A stretch of 64,000 nt of DNA from Natronobacillus azotifigens. Lineage in GTDB: Bacteria > Bacillota > Bacilli > Bacillales > Amphibacillaceae. The DNA is taken from contig NZ_JAPRAT010000015.1 of NCBI RefSeq assembly GCF_026805325.1, positions 19,759 to 83,758 of the forward strand. The letters are read 5' to 3'. The translations under genes and the position numbers were made by a program. This document shows, piece by piece, positions 9,601-17,914 of this stretch; positions within the stretch are counted from its first letter, which is position 1, and each line of letters starts with the position of its first letter. The notes beneath the pieces were generated by a model. That model saw only the letters and a program-made list of their open reading frames with translations. It searched no databases and was not told the DNA's origin.

Positions 9601-10352
9601 TCAGCATAATGATACGGACCATCGCTTTCTTTCGTTAGTTGAAGCGCTTGTGACAGTTCATTTTCGATTGCTTCCAATTGGCTTCTTACATCATCTTTTA
9701 AGATCGACAACCACGAAATCGATGCTTCATCCGTTTCTGGAGCGATCTGATACCTTTCTGCAACTTGATCAAGCCAAGCTTCTGGCCATGGATTTTGCAT
9801 GGCGAAATCATACAATTTTAATACTAATGTCTCAACATCCTGATCACTACGATCATTAGAGAAGCGATCGACAACAGAAAAAAATCTTTCTTGATCTTCT
9901 GTATCTTTCCCATACCAAGTCTCAAATAAATCTTCCATCACTTCTTGCCTCAATAAATCTGCCTCGATATCATCAGCAATCCGAAATCCGGGATCAATAT
10001 CCAACAGATAAGCATGACGACGAATTAAATCCATACAAAAAGAGTGTAAAGTGGAAATTGATGCTTGTTGTAACAACGTTAATTGTTTCTTCAAATGAAG
10101 GGAATCAGGGTTTTCTTCTAATGCACGTTCCAATGCAGCAGCAACTCGATTTCGCATTTCTTGTGCTGCAGCATTGGTAAATGTTGCAACGAGTAATGCA
10201 TCAATATCTACTGGATCTTGTTGATTTAATACCTTTTGGATGATTCGTTCTACCAATACAGCCGTCTTCCCAGAACCTGCTGCAGCCGCAACTAGCGTAT
10301 TGTTCCCTTTTGTATAAATGGCTTCTGTTTGTTGGTCTGTCCACTGTGGCAT
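6627..10352 (-). CDS. addA: ATP-dependent helicase/nuclease subunit A (AddA)
   Basis: The motor and nuclease subunit of the AddAB complex, which resects double-strand breaks up to a Chi site and loads recombination. It is 1241 aa, the normal size. A UvrD/Rep helicase core starts with Walker A A25-GSGKT (24-30); motif II is LMDEYQDTN and motif III is VGDVKQSIYRFR. The helicase C-terminal motif VRIMTIHKSKGLEFP is also present. The C-terminal RecB-type nuclease carries IDYKTDRV at 1182-1189, with D1183 and K1185 as catalytic residues. The ATG overlaps the addB stop by one base (TAATG), and its ribosome site lies in the end of addB, so the two are coupled. In B. subtilis addAB is also raised by ComK; comK lies about 2 kb upstream of addB. 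Confidence 0.96.
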   Translation of the reverse strand: MPQWTDQQTEAIYTKGNNTLVAAAAGSGKTAVLVERIIQKVLNQQDPVDIDALLVATFTNAAAQEMRNRVAAALERALEENPDSLHLKKQLTLLQQASISTLHSFCMDLIRRHAYLLDIDPGFRIADDIEADLLRQEVMEDLFETWYGKDTEDQERFFSVVDRFSNDRSDQDVETLVLKLYDFAMQNPWPEAWLDQVAERYQIAPETDEASISWLSILKDDVRSQLEAIENELSQALQLTKESDGPYHYAEALDSDFEMLQEAKAQLAFGWDSLRNVLITGKFKALSRKKIDCDENKKEKVKAIRNKVKKRWNSLAEQWFARELSSYLSDIHALYPTIKQLVLIVKEFKQKYSQLKKEKALVDFADLEHYVLAILLADDATADNIKPSPVAEALKEKYAEVLMDEYQDTNLVQETILSLVTKDQPGNLFMVGDVKQSIYRFRHAEPSLFIEKYKKFHKDPILGHRIDLARNFRSRKEVLQATNFIFRQLLDESVGELVYDEAAELVYGNVTYDQVKKLDAEAELVIIDRSDQAEETDEEPDNEETQADLAKAQIEARAYAKRIKYWIGNDQAEATQIMDKETGMNRPVQYRDIVILLRSMTWAPTIMEELKQQGIPVYAELATGYLEAIEIKVMISLLKVIDNPKQDIPLASVLRSPIVGLDEEDLAQIRLTNKRTSYYQALQTFEIETTDKKKQARVSKFLRQLQNWRKKARQGGLAELIWQIYRETGYYDFVGGIPGGRQRQANLRALYDRARGYEETSFRGLFRFLRMIERMEERGEDLGAARALGEQEDVVRIMTIHKSKGLEFPIVILGALDKQFNQQDLRQRYLLHKDLGFGSKYVDPNNRIMYPTLFYHALKQQMQREMWAEEMRVLYVALTRAKEKLVMIGTVSSFEKKQAKWQEILDHQDWVLPAQYRLDMNTYLDWIGASVIRHSSGVSLRTEELSTILTDIHDDPSKWSIKLEHAQMYQNVEQTDEDMKIDIGEKIRDWQVIQETDGHFDRLVNERLTFTYAHQQAANARAKQTVTELKRQLAEKDAYSDDRLVQTFHAPIVKRPNFMQKEKRLSAAEIGTAMHTVMQHLPLTKAWKTPALQEYVQSLVTREILTQEQADHIHNDSIEQFFQTDVGRYLLEVEDVEREVPFSLTVPANTVYPDWETSEQEKVFIQGVIDLLVPYEDGWILIDYKTDRVPAAANQEQIHKLRERYQVQLNLYAKAIEEIWRQPVKGKYLYFFDHSLLINVK

Positions 10353-13300
10353 TATTCCCCCTCCTGTTCAAATATTTTTGCAAGAACTTGATCATCTTTC
10401 ATTTCTTGCAATCTACGATAATTATTTTCTGGTAGTGTCGTATCGAATTGACATACAGAGCGGAAAGAACAGAAAGTACAGGCTGTTTGTTGATCTTTTT
10501 GAAATGGATTTAACGTAACAGCACCTTCGCTTATGTTCACGCCCGCTTCTGTAATAACACTTCGGACATATTCTTGTAATTGACTAAATGTTTCGTTTGT
10601 AGCAATTTGAGATCCACTACGAAATGAGCCATCTTTTTTCAATCCCGCGGGAACAACAGGACTCATACCAGTTTCTAAGTCTGTATCCATCATTTGAACA
10701 ACCTGTTCATCTTTAAGTAACAATCCTTGCATCTTATATTTCTTAAATAATTTTTCTTCTATCTCGTTAGGATGCAAAGCATGCGATTCCGATAAAATAG
10801 GATCGTGCACATGAAAATATAACACTCCAGCTGGCGTAGCTTGTACACCTAACCATTTCTCTGAATTGGATAGAAGTACATCGAGGTATGTCAACATTTG
10901 TAGTGCTAACCCATAATATACTTCCACTAAGTTCAAGCCTTTTGCACTTGATTTGTAATCAATAATTCTCAAATACAGTTGATCTTGTAATTTCGCCTGA
11001 TCCACTCGATCAATACGACCTCGTAAAATAAGATCATAACCATTCGGCAAGGAAAGTTTGACGGGATCAAGCTCGCTATTTGGCAATCCAAACCCTAGCT
11101 CCATCCCGATTGGAGCAAAGTTACTTTTTCTTGATTGCTCACTAAGAACATAAGTAGCTCTGGCAATAATTTGTTCTAGCTTTTTTTTCATATATTGAAA
11201 ACGATTGGAGCTATGCAATATTTGATGCTGTAAAACGGGAGCTAAACGGTGCATTGCTCGAGCCGCATACTCCTTGGCAGTTTCTTGATTAATATCTTGA
11301 AACGTGCGTTGATCTACTTGAATCCACTCTGTTATCTGTTTCAACGCTTCATGGAATAACTGTCCAATATCTGGCGCATCTAATTTATACGTACTTCGTT
11401 CCTTCAACCCTAAACTATATTGTGCGAAATGCTGATAAGAACAACGATGATACATTTCCAACCGAGAAACACTCGCCTGAATCTCTTTTGGATATAGTTT
11501 TCTCGTTGTTTGTTCCGAGAGGTTGCTCGGCTTATTTTGATAAAACAAACTCTCTAATACTGTTTTTGCTTTCTTATTTTCATGATCATGATCATGAATG
11601 ACAAACCAATTAAAAACACTCCACCAAATTGGATCAATTGGATAAGCTCGTTGATATTTTGCAAGTTGTGCTGTTAAAGCGCCTAAAGTTTTTGTTGGTG
11701 TCGTTACGAAACGTTCTGCCTCCATCATTTCTTCTGGATCTTGTAACAAGAGTTCTGATCGTTTCTTTGAAAATAAATCAGCTATGCGTTTGATGATTGA
11801 TGCAGGAATTTTCGCTTTTCCTTCTGAATCACTAAGCGGGTAGCTCATCCAAAGTTGCTCTTGGGCAACGGTACATGCTAGATAAACATAAAACCAATCA
11901 TCTACAAGCTGTTGCTTTTCCCCTTCCGCAAGCTCTATCCCGGATTGCTGAAGACGGAGCCGATCTTCTTCAGAAAGGACACCATCAATCTTCGGCTTCA
12001 TTGGCCAAGATCCTTCATTCACACCGAGTAATAAGGCAACTTTTACATTGCTAACCCGGGAACGATCAATCGTACCAACAACTACATGATCTAAGCTTGG
12101 TGGCACATGAGCAAATTTTAATGTTTCAAAACCAGTTTCTAAGCTTTGTTGAAATAACTGCGTTGATAGATTCTCAGTTCCGATCATTTCTACCATTTCA
12201 TCTAGCAATTGAATTACGGCATTCCATACTTGTTCTTGCTCGCGTGCTTGTTCCAATTCACCAGATTCATCCAAATCTATTTGTAATTGTTCTAATTTTT
12301 CCGCTAGCCCTAACTGCTCTAGCCATGTATATAGTACGGTCGCCTTCTCACGAACTGTTGTTGCCTCACGAATCATGCTGTCAAAAGGTGCAATGGCTTC
12401 GACAACTTGCTCCCGGTAGTGATTCACCTTATTTTGCATCGTTCTTTCTTCATCTGTTTGAACCGTATGATCAAAACCTCTAAACCGTTGAAAAATCCAC
12501 GGTTTTTCATCCATCCATTGCTTGCGTCCACGAATTCCATATTCTAAAACATAGTTTTCTAACGTATCAATAGCATCTTGGTCTAGCGGATCTTCCTCAG
12601 CCTTTACTGGAATCAATCCTGTTTTTAACAATCGGAAAATGGCGTCGTAGCGCCAATTCCCCAGGACAACATCAAAAGCAGATCGGATCAACTCAATAAA
12701 TGGATGATGTAACATTGTCCTTTTTTCATCAATAAAAACAGGAATTTGATAATCACGAAAAATTGTTTGAATTAGATCATGATAGATTTCAGTTTGTCTA
12801 ATTAAAACGACAATATCTTGATAGCGATAGTCTTCTTCTCGTACCTTCCGTAAAATCTCTTGCGCTGCCCCCTCCACTTCTGCACGTGGGTGAACAGCCT
12901 GAGCGATTTGAATCGGAGCTTCTTGTTGATATACTGGCGCTGGTCGGACGTCAAAATATTTCTCTAAATGAGCAAAGTGTGGCTGAACCTTCTCTGCTAC
13001 CAACGCTTCATTCTTTGTGGCCATCCCTTTCTCTTTAGCTATTTCCTTAATTTTTTTATACGTTTGTTTCGTCTGATTAAATAAGTCAAACCCTGATGAA
13101 AGCTCACTATTGGTTGGATCGATCGTCAAGGAAACAGTCATTTTTTCCGCCTTATCCATTAAGGTAGAGATTACATCTTGCTCTTGAGGTGTAAACCGAT
13201 GAAACCCATCCAAATAGATTTCCGCTCCGTCTAAATATGTTGAGTCGGGAATTTTTTTTGCTAATAAAGCAAGTCGATCTTCTCCATCCATATACTGATC

Positions 13301-13837
13301 CTTTAATGCTTCCGAAGTCATTTGATAAATATAATGAAGATCGAGCAACTTATTTTTTAGCGTCTCTTCATTTCGTGATAACTTTTCTGCATTTTCTAGC
13401 TGATCAATTTGCTGTGCTAATAAATCCGGTGTAATTCGATATCGCTTAAATTCAGTGATCATTGCTTCCATTTGGGCAATGAATCCTTGTTTCTCCATCG
13501 ATTTCTGAAACATGTTCCAATCAGTTTTTTTCTCTTCTATAATTTTTCGAAGTAACATCTGCACACCAGTTGAGCTAACAAATTGCTTAGTTACGCCTCC
13601 TTGTTCTTGTAAAATTCTCAAGGCTAAACGAGAAAAACTAAGGACTTGTGCTCGGATACTCCCATGCACATCAGTGCCTTTTAATAGTTGGTATTCTTGT
13701 TGAAATGTCATTTGATCTGGGACGAGATAAATAATTGGTCGTCCTTGTGGTTGTTGTATTAATTTCTGTTTTATTTCATCTAAGCAGACATTGCTTTTGG
13801 AGGTTGTTGCATTTCCTAATAAAAAACGAATGGTCAT
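10352..13837 (-). CDS. addB: ATP-dependent nuclease subunit B (AddB)
   Basis: The 1161-aa partner of AddA, with a helicase-like N-terminal half and a second RecB-type nuclease. The nuclease motif is RIIDYKSS. Four cysteines for the iron-sulfur staple are present: one in YHRCSYQHF near residue 800 and C1120, C1123 and C1129 (CTFCSFRSVC). Sequence blocks such as LVPDQMTFQQEY and STGVQMLLRK match B. subtilis AddB. The N-terminal nucleotide-binding loop is unusual: where B. subtilis has GRSGSGKT this protein has GNATTSKS, so both inner glycines are lost while K14 and S15 remain. The start ATG has GGGGAG 8 nt upstream. It is the first gene of addBA. Confidence 0.95.
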   Translation of the reverse strand: MTIRFLLGNATTSKSNVCLDEIKQKLIQQPQGRPIIYLVPDQMTFQQEYQLLKGTDVHGSIRAQVLSFSRLALRILQEQGGVTKQFVSSTGVQMLLRKIIEEKKTDWNMFQKSMEKQGFIAQMEAMITEFKRYRITPDLLAQQIDQLENAEKLSRNEETLKNKLLDLHYIYQMTSEALKDQYMDGEDRLALLAKKIPDSTYLDGAEIYLDGFHRFTPQEQDVISTLMDKAEKMTVSLTIDPTNSELSSGFDLFNQTKQTYKKIKEIAKEKGMATKNEALVAEKVQPHFAHLEKYFDVRPAPVYQQEAPIQIAQAVHPRAEVEGAAQEILRKVREEDYRYQDIVVLIRQTEIYHDLIQTIFRDYQIPVFIDEKRTMLHHPFIELIRSAFDVVLGNWRYDAIFRLLKTGLIPVKAEEDPLDQDAIDTLENYVLEYGIRGRKQWMDEKPWIFQRFRGFDHTVQTDEERTMQNKVNHYREQVVEAIAPFDSMIREATTVREKATVLYTWLEQLGLAEKLEQLQIDLDESGELEQAREQEQVWNAVIQLLDEMVEMIGTENLSTQLFQQSLETGFETLKFAHVPPSLDHVVVGTIDRSRVSNVKVALLLGVNEGSWPMKPKIDGVLSEEDRLRLQQSGIELAEGEKQQLVDDWFYVYLACTVAQEQLWMSYPLSDSEGKAKIPASIIKRIADLFSKKRSELLLQDPEEMMEAERFVTTPTKTLGALTAQLAKYQRAYPIDPIWWSVFNWFVIHDHDHENKKAKTVLESLFYQNKPSNLSEQTTRKLYPKEIQASVSRLEMYHRCSYQHFAQYSLGLKERSTYKLDAPDIGQLFHEALKQITEWIQVDQRTFQDINQETAKEYAARAMHRLAPVLQHQILHSSNRFQYMKKKLEQIIARATYVLSEQSRKSNFAPIGMELGFGLPNSELDPVKLSLPNGYDLILRGRIDRVDQAKLQDQLYLRIIDYKSSAKGLNLVEVYYGLALQMLTYLDVLLSNSEKWLGVQATPAGVLYFHVHDPILSESHALHPNEIEEKLFKKYKMQGLLLKDEQVVQMMDTDLETGMSPVVPAGLKKDGSFRSGSQIATNETFSQLQEYVRSVITEAGVNISEGAVTLNPFQKDQQTACTFCSFRSVCQFDTTLPENNYRRLQEMKDDQVLAKIFEQEGE

Positions 13838-14068
13838 CGGTTTCTCCCCTATCCCTTGATTGGATCGATTGTTTGTTCGCTTCTTTTATTTTAACATATT
13901 TTTAGTGTATTAAGCTTTAACAAACACACACCATACATTGTTGCTCACCCTCCTATTGAGTAGCATTGTTGAGACAAACTGGTGTGGTAAATGATTTTTT
14001 CACTTTAATGATATTTACGTGAGGGTGGGCATCAAGAAATACTGTAACATCATAAGGTATGCTTTCGC
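13838..14068. other. addB upstream region and array A leader
   Basis: No gene. Positions of about 13921-14068 form a leader related to the one at 20134-20296. Shared blocks include CATACATTG, AGCATTGTTGA-ACAAACT and TACTGTAAC in the same order. The 80 bp next to addB are AT-rich and should hold the addB promoter, but no clear -35/-10 pair stands out. Confidence 0.6.
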
Positions 14069-14331
14069 CTAGGTTGGGCACGAAAAAGATCTGTAACCTC
14101 CTCGAAACGACCACTTACGCTTAAGTTCAGACTGGAAAATAGCTCTAACCTCGTCAAGATAGCCGATCTTGCCTAGGTTGAGGGCGAAAAATACGCTAAC
14201 CTCGTCAAGATGCCTAATCTTGCCTAGGTTGAGGCTGAAAAATGATGCTAACCTCTTCAAGATAGCCGATCTTGCCTAGGTTCAAGGCAAAAAATACTAC
14301 AACCTCATAGGAATGCTCACTTAAACTTAGA
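14069..14331. repeat. 52-bp tandem array A (5 units)
   Basis: Five units start at 14069, 14121, 14173, 14224 and 14276, with a partial unit near 14327; the period is 51-52 bp. Each unit holds the pair AGGTT...AACCT, able to form a hairpin, then a second short inverted repeat. The first unit has the TCGAAACGACCACTT type also found in array B. Later units carry CAAGATAGCCGATCTTG instead. The period is not a multiple of three, so it is not a coding repeat. It lies between addB and a terminator. Confidence 0.85.
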
Positions 14332-14383
14332 ATCGCTACCCCACAGTTTATTGATAATGTCTGGGTTGGTTTGCTTTCATTAG

Positions 14384-14430
14384 AAAAAACTATGGCTTGT
14401 AACGATCGAGTTACGAGAGCCATAGTTTTC
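14384..14430 (-). terminator. Terminator of the VTT-family gene
   Basis: A long stem AAAACTATGGCT...AGCCATAGTTTT with an inner loop containing GTAACGATCGAGTTAC, directly 3' of the minus-strand gene. Confidence 0.85.
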
Positions 14431-14447
14431 TAACAAACTTTACTATT

Positions 14448-15110
14448 TCACCTGACTTTTTCATCAGGTAAATCAATTTCTCCTTTTTCATGTAGACGTT
14501 TTTCAATGTGTTTTCCGATTAACCAAAAAACGGACATCCCTATTACTACAAATACGGTTCGCATTGGATGCTCTGCAAAAGAAACAATGCTGCTACCAAC
14601 ATAAGCAAGAGAAAAAATCATCACCGTTTTTCCTAATAAAATAGCTAAGCCAAATTGATATAGACTAATTTTAGATAATGCTGCCACCAGATTAATAACT
14701 GACGATGGAGAAAAAGGAAAACACAACAATATAAATAACGGACCAAAACCGTGCCGTTCAAGCCAATTTGTTACGCGTTTTACATGTTTATTACGATGAA
14801 TCCAACGAAAAAGTGCAAGATTTCGTAATCGGCGGATGATCATAAAAACAACGATAGAACCTACACTTTCTCCAATCCAAGAATAAAGAAATCCACGCAA
14901 TAAACCATAAGCTGCCGCGTTTGTCATCACAATAACGGTCAACGGCAAAAAAGGTAAAAAAGTTTCAATAAAAGGTAATAAAATGCCGGGTAACGGGCCA
15001 AAGCCTTCATACATGTCCAGAATCCGTTCAATCAGAACATCGTATTGACTTGTATCAATTAACTCACGTATTTGCTCGACTGTTAGATTATTCTCTTTGG
15101 CAATACTCAT
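14448..15110 (-). CDS. VTT/TVP38-TMEM64 family membrane protein (YhjE-like)
   Basis: A 220-aa integral membrane protein of the VTT (DedA/TVP38) superfamily, whose members are linked to lipid scrambling and membrane homeostasis. The signature is visible in the middle: an N-terminal re-entrant segment (LPGILLPFIETFLPFLPLTV), the YGLLRGFLYSWIGESVGS block and RHGFGPLFILLCFPFSPSSVINL, followed by further helices to the C-terminus. The start is ATG 15110, with GAGGTG upstream; two earlier in-frame starts lack a ribosome site. A VTT protein gene (yhjE) lies not far from comK and addB in B. subtilis, which supports the assignment. Substrate unknown. Confidence 0.75.
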   Translation of the reverse strand: MSIAKENNLTVEQIRELIDTSQYDVLIERILDMYEGFGPLPGILLPFIETFLPFLPLTVIVMTNAAAYGLLRGFLYSWIGESVGSIVVFMIIRRLRNLALFRWIHRNKHVKRVTNWLERHGFGPLFILLCFPFSPSSVINLVAALSKISLYQFGLAILLGKTVMIFSLAYVGSSIVSFAEHPMRTVFVVIGMSVFWLIGKHIEKRLHEKGEIDLPDEKVR

Positions 15111-15224
15111 ATCGTTGCACCTCACCATCTGTTCCGGCATTTTTCATCATTCACTTATTTCTAGTATTGATTAATTAATCATTCTTATTATTTCTTATTC
15201 CCGAAAAAAATGCGAATGTAACAC

Positions 15225-15267
15225 TTTTCAAAAGAACAAAAATACCGTATAATAGAACAAACGTTCG
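15225..15267 (+). promoter_or_regulatory. Promoter with LexA-like (SOS) box
   Basis: The -10 is TATAAT at 15248-15253; a weak -35, TTTTCA, is at 15225-15230 with 17-bp spacing. Abutting the -10 is AGAACAAACGTTCG (15254-15267), which matches the Bacillus LexA consensus CGAACRNRYGTTYG at 13 of 14 positions. It would cover the transcription start of the gene at 15298. Confidence 0.6.
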
Positions 15268-15297
15268 TTTTTTTTACTGAAGAAGGAGTTGATCTTT

Positions 15298-15684
15298 TTG
15301 CGTTATTTAACCGAATCTGAATATGCTTTAGCCTCAAGATTCTTATTTTTATCGATGGCGCTTGTTGTTATTCAAAAAGACTTACTAGCGATTGAGCAAG
15401 GAACTGTATTAAAAATTAAAGAACCCTATCTGGATCTTTTAAAAAAAATAGAAAAACGTGCGTTATTGGAAAGACAAGAACTGCGTAAATATATGTATAA
15501 GCAAAAGCTACAAGTACATGCTCTAGAAAAGAATGATACTTTTACTGCATATCTTTTTATTTGCGGAGGTCGAGAAGAAAAACGTAATTACTTTAACCCA
15601 GCCATTCGAAAACAAGTGGAACAAATACTACATCAGTTAATTAACGATCTTACGAATGCAACGAAATATTCTTCAACTTCATAA
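15298..15684 (+). CDS. Conserved small protein of unknown function (possibly YhjD-like)
   Basis: A 128-aa soluble-looking protein that I do not recognise with certainty. The start is TTG 15298, because AAGGAG lies 9 nt upstream; the TTG at 15289 overlaps that site. It begins with a hydrophobic helix, then a charged coiled region rich in Lys, Glu and Arg (about residues 45-80). A short motif FTAYLFICGGREEKRNYFNP and a terminal helix follow. It lies between the VTT gene and comK, a position like that of B. subtilis yhjD, which suggests homology but is not proof. A LexA-like box overlaps its promoter, so damage-inducible expression is possible. It converges on comK. Confidence 0.6.
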   Translation: MRYLTESEYALASRFLFLSMALVVIQKDLLAIEQGTVLKIKEPYLDLLKKIEKRALLERQELRKYMYKQKLQVHALEKNDTFTAYLFICGGREEKRNYFNPAIRKQVEQILHQLINDLTNATKYSSTS

Positions 15685-15759
15685 CCACCTGCTACCATTA
15701 TATCAGATTCAAACCTTAGACAAATGATGAAAAACGAGCAGTTCCTCTGGTACTTTTCA

Positions 15760-15795
15760 AAAAAGTGAACCTTCAATCAGTGGGAGAATTCTTTC
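15760..15795 (+). repeat. Fragment of the 175-bp dispersed element (left end)
   Basis: Contains AAGTGAACCTTCAATCAGTG, close to the left end of the dispersed element seen in full at 35701-35880. The homology stops after about 30 bp, where an unrelated terminator begins. Confidence 0.5.
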
Positions 15796-15803
15796 CGACA
15801 ACC

Positions 15804-15842
15804 ACAACGGCAGTTCGATCACGAATGATCAAACTGCCGTTG
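15804..15842. terminator. Bidirectional terminator before comK 3' end
   Basis: Stem CAACGGCAGTT/AACTGCCGTTG with GATCACGAATGATC inside the loop, between the convergent 15298 gene and comK. A T-run follows on the plus strand. Confidence 0.8.
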
Positions 15843-15878
15843 ACCTATCTGTTTTTTTACGCAGGAAATTAAGTAACA

Positions 15879-16418
15879 CTATTTTCTCTGTTGAACAATG
15901 GAAAAAAAGTCCTCAGTTCTGTCGTTTTTGTTGGTGGCAAGGAATTGTAATCTTTTTTCAAGTTTATAGCGGAATTGTGCGGTGCGATGAAGTTGATTCA
16001 TCATGGAACCATAGGAGACATCTAGGGTGAGCGTTTGTCCATCTTTAAAAATAAATTCAGTTCCCATATTAGGGAGTTTTCGAATGCTATCTACGTGCGT
16101 GTGTGAAATCCAAGAACATCTTGCGCTAGTAGGAGAAGTGGTGGGGAAGAAGTACATACCACTAGCCGGATTAATCGAGATCGGTACTTTACTCTTAATA
16201 TTACAAACCATACGTGCTCCTTCTTGTCGCCCTTTTAAACTACTGCCAAAATATTTACAAGCAAAATCCACTAACTTAGCAGGAGTTTTTTTCACTTGGA
16301 TCCTTTCCGTCTCGTCCTCCTCCATAACATTCGACACCCAATAGTCATCAACCCTCTCTGCGATCACAGCAATTGTCGTTGGTGTGATTTCATAAAAATG
16401 CTTTGTTATTACGTTCAC
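15879..16418 (-). CDS. comK: Competence transcription factor ComK
   Basis: The master activator of DNA-uptake and recombination genes, which binds AT-boxes as a dimer pair. It is 179 aa, slightly shorter than B. subtilis ComK (192). The central part is highly conserved: FACKYFGSSLKGRQ, INPASGMYFFPTTSPTS and CSWISHTHV. The GTG start at 16418 has AGAGG about 10 nt upstream. The C-terminal tail, which in B. subtilis is bound by MecA for ClpCP degradation, is different and shorter (ending FFSIVQQRK). Several transformation-related genes are near (addBA). No clean AAAA-N5-TTTT pair is seen upstream, so autoregulation cannot be read from the sequence. Competence in this organism is not shown by this gene alone. 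Confidence 0.88.
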   Translation of the reverse strand: MNVITKHFYEITPTTIAVIAERVDDYWVSNVMEEDETERIQVKKTPAKLVDFACKYFGSSLKGRQEGARMVCNIKSKVPISINPASGMYFFPTTSPTSARCSWISHTHVDSIRKLPNMGTEFIFKDGQTLTLDVSYGSMMNQLHRTAQFRYKLEKRLQFLATNKNDRTEDFFSIVQQRK

Positions 16419-16624
16419 AAAATTTCATCCTCTCTCCTAGTGTTATTATTTTTCATAACAAAAAATGCTATAAAAAACATATTTGAATTATAAGTGTTAA
16501 AAGGAAATATCAGTGAAAAATAAGATTAATATTCACATTTTTGTCACAATTGTGTATTGAAAGCACCATTTCTATACTTAAATGAACAAAAAGAAAGTTT
16601 AATAAAACATGTGACCTAATTAAC

Positions 16625-16656
16625 AAACAGGAGTGCAGATATTGCAACTCCTGTTT
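16625..16656 (-). terminator. Terminator of the M48 protease gene
   Basis: Stem AACAGGAGT/ACTCCTGTT with a 12-nt loop right after the stop codon. The remaining 16419-16624 is AT-rich without a gene and should contain the comK promoter. Confidence 0.8.
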
Positions 16657-16658
16657 AT

Positions 16659-17828
16659 TTAACGATTGTTGATTGCTTGTTCAAGAAGCTCCATTCTCTC
16701 TTGAAGTGGTGGGTGACTATTACGTAACCAAACAATCCATGTAGCTGGATCAATATCCGCTTTAGAACGGATACCCATTCGAACAAAACTATCCTGAGCT
16801 ACTTGTAAATCTTCTGTATGCTCTATTGCAAAGCGATCAGCCTGTCGCTCCATTTCTCGGGAAACAGCTAAAGTAATTGGTTCTGTAACAACAAATAAAC
16901 TTAGTACAATGAACAAAAAAAGTGGTAGCATTTGAATATCTGTAAGAGATAGCAATAAGAATTTTTTCCGAAGATAATTCAGTATAACAGCCGTGAGCGT
17001 GAGTAAAATCAAACCAAAGAACAAATAGCTGATCACACCTATATAGAAATGATTCATTACGTAATGCCCAAGTTCATGAGCAAAAACAAACATAATCTCT
17101 CCATGTTCCATTTGGTTGAGCATAGTATCCCAAAAAACAACTTGTGTTCGACCAAAGATTCCATTCACATATGCATTATAGGTTGTAACTTTATTACTCA
17201 TCTCCACTTGTAAAAGGCTGATTTCTTCAATGTCTAAAGATCTCGCTACAGCCTCAATATCTGTGCGCAATTCTCCTGCTGGTAGTGGAGAAAAATCATG
17301 ATATAACGGATCAATCCATACAGGTTGAACATAAACAACTAGTAGCACAATTGGAATGAAACAAAGCCATAAGATAATTGGCCAACCTCTTGGCCAGCGC
17401 CGAACAACGAGATGGAAGAGAAGAAAAAATACAGACAACCCAGCCCATAAAAAAAGAAAATCCAATCCTCGATCAGCGAACCAACTAATAAGGGATTGAT
17501 TACTCGTTCCGGCTGAACGCCGAACAAAAAACCAGAGTAGATCAAAAGGGAGTTGAATGAAGCGATAACCGATCAGAAAGATAAAAGCTAAACTAGGTAG
17601 CGATAATACATGATGCTTCCATCCTATTTTTTCCTGCCATTTACGAAACAAGTCTCGTTTTATAATCATCCATAAAAAAAGGAGAGGCAGTGGTATTTTC
17701 GAAAAATAAACGGCATGTGAAATGGCGGCATAGCGAGTATCTGCAAAGGTTTCTAATGGATAAAAGAAGAGAAAATAACCAAACACGATTACTAAATACG
17801 CAAAATAGCTCAAAATTAACTTTTTCAC
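16659..17828 (-). CDS. yhfN: M48 family membrane metalloprotease (YhfN/Ste24-like)
   Basis: A 389-aa membrane zinc protease of the Ste24/CAAX-protease-1 family. About seven hydrophobic helices surround the catalytic site H251-E-L-G-H255; the third zinc ligand is E327 in SREMERQAD, a typical Ste24 arrangement. The protein follows the family layout, with N-terminal helices, a cytoplasmic domain with SNKVTTYNAYVNG, then the metal site. The start is GTG 17828 with GGAGG 7 nt upstream. In B. subtilis yhfN lies close to lplJ and yhfI, as here. Two copies of a dispersed repeat begin only 20 bp upstream of the start, so transcripts from further up would carry that structured RNA in their leader. Substrate unknown. 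Confidence 0.88.
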   Translation of the reverse strand: MKKLILSYFAYLVIVFGYFLFFYPLETFADTRYAAISHAVYFSKIPLPLLFLWMIIKRDLFRKWQEKIGWKHHVLSLPSLAFIFLIGYRFIQLPFDLLWFFVRRSAGTSNQSLISWFADRGLDFLFLWAGLSVFFLLFHLVVRRWPRGWPIILWLCFIPIVLLVVYVQPVWIDPLYHDFSPLPAGELRTDIEAVARSLDIEEISLLQVEMSNKVTTYNAYVNGIFGRTQVVFWDTMLNQMEHGEIMFVFAHELGHYVMNHFYIGVISYLFFGLILLTLTAVILNYLRKKFLLLSLTDIQMLPLFLFIVLSLFVVTEPITLAVSREMERQADRFAIEHTEDLQVAQDSFVRMGIRSKADIDPATWIVWLRNSHPPLQERMELLEQAINNR

Positions 17829-17847
17829 ACATTTTCCTCCAATGGGT

Positions 17848-17914
17848 AAAGCGAAACTTCAGTCAGTGAAGGTTTTAGGTATTCCCACACTGATTGTTGG
17901 TTGCTCTGGGATAA
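17848..17914 (+). repeat. Dispersed element, short internally deleted copy (C1a)
   Basis: 67 bp. Left end GCGAAACTTCAGTCAGTG, hairpin partner CCCACACTGATTG, then directly the right end GGTTGCTCTGGGATAA. The middle 110 bp of the full element is missing. It is fused head-to-tail to the full copy that follows. Confidence 0.8.

Noticed and set aside
13865..13880. LexA-like CGATTGTTTGTTCG upstream of addB
   Set aside because: Only the right half-site fits; the left half has two mismatches at essential positions. Not enough to claim SOS control.
14069..14423. Small frames of 63-69 codons across array A, and one of 89 codons over array B
   Set aside because: The period of 51-52 bp breaks the frame at each unit; no ribosome sites.
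16419..16560. ComK AT-boxes in the comK promoter region
   Set aside because: The region is AT-rich and near matches such as AAAACATATTTGA occur, but there is no clean AAAA-N5-TTTT pair with correct spacing.
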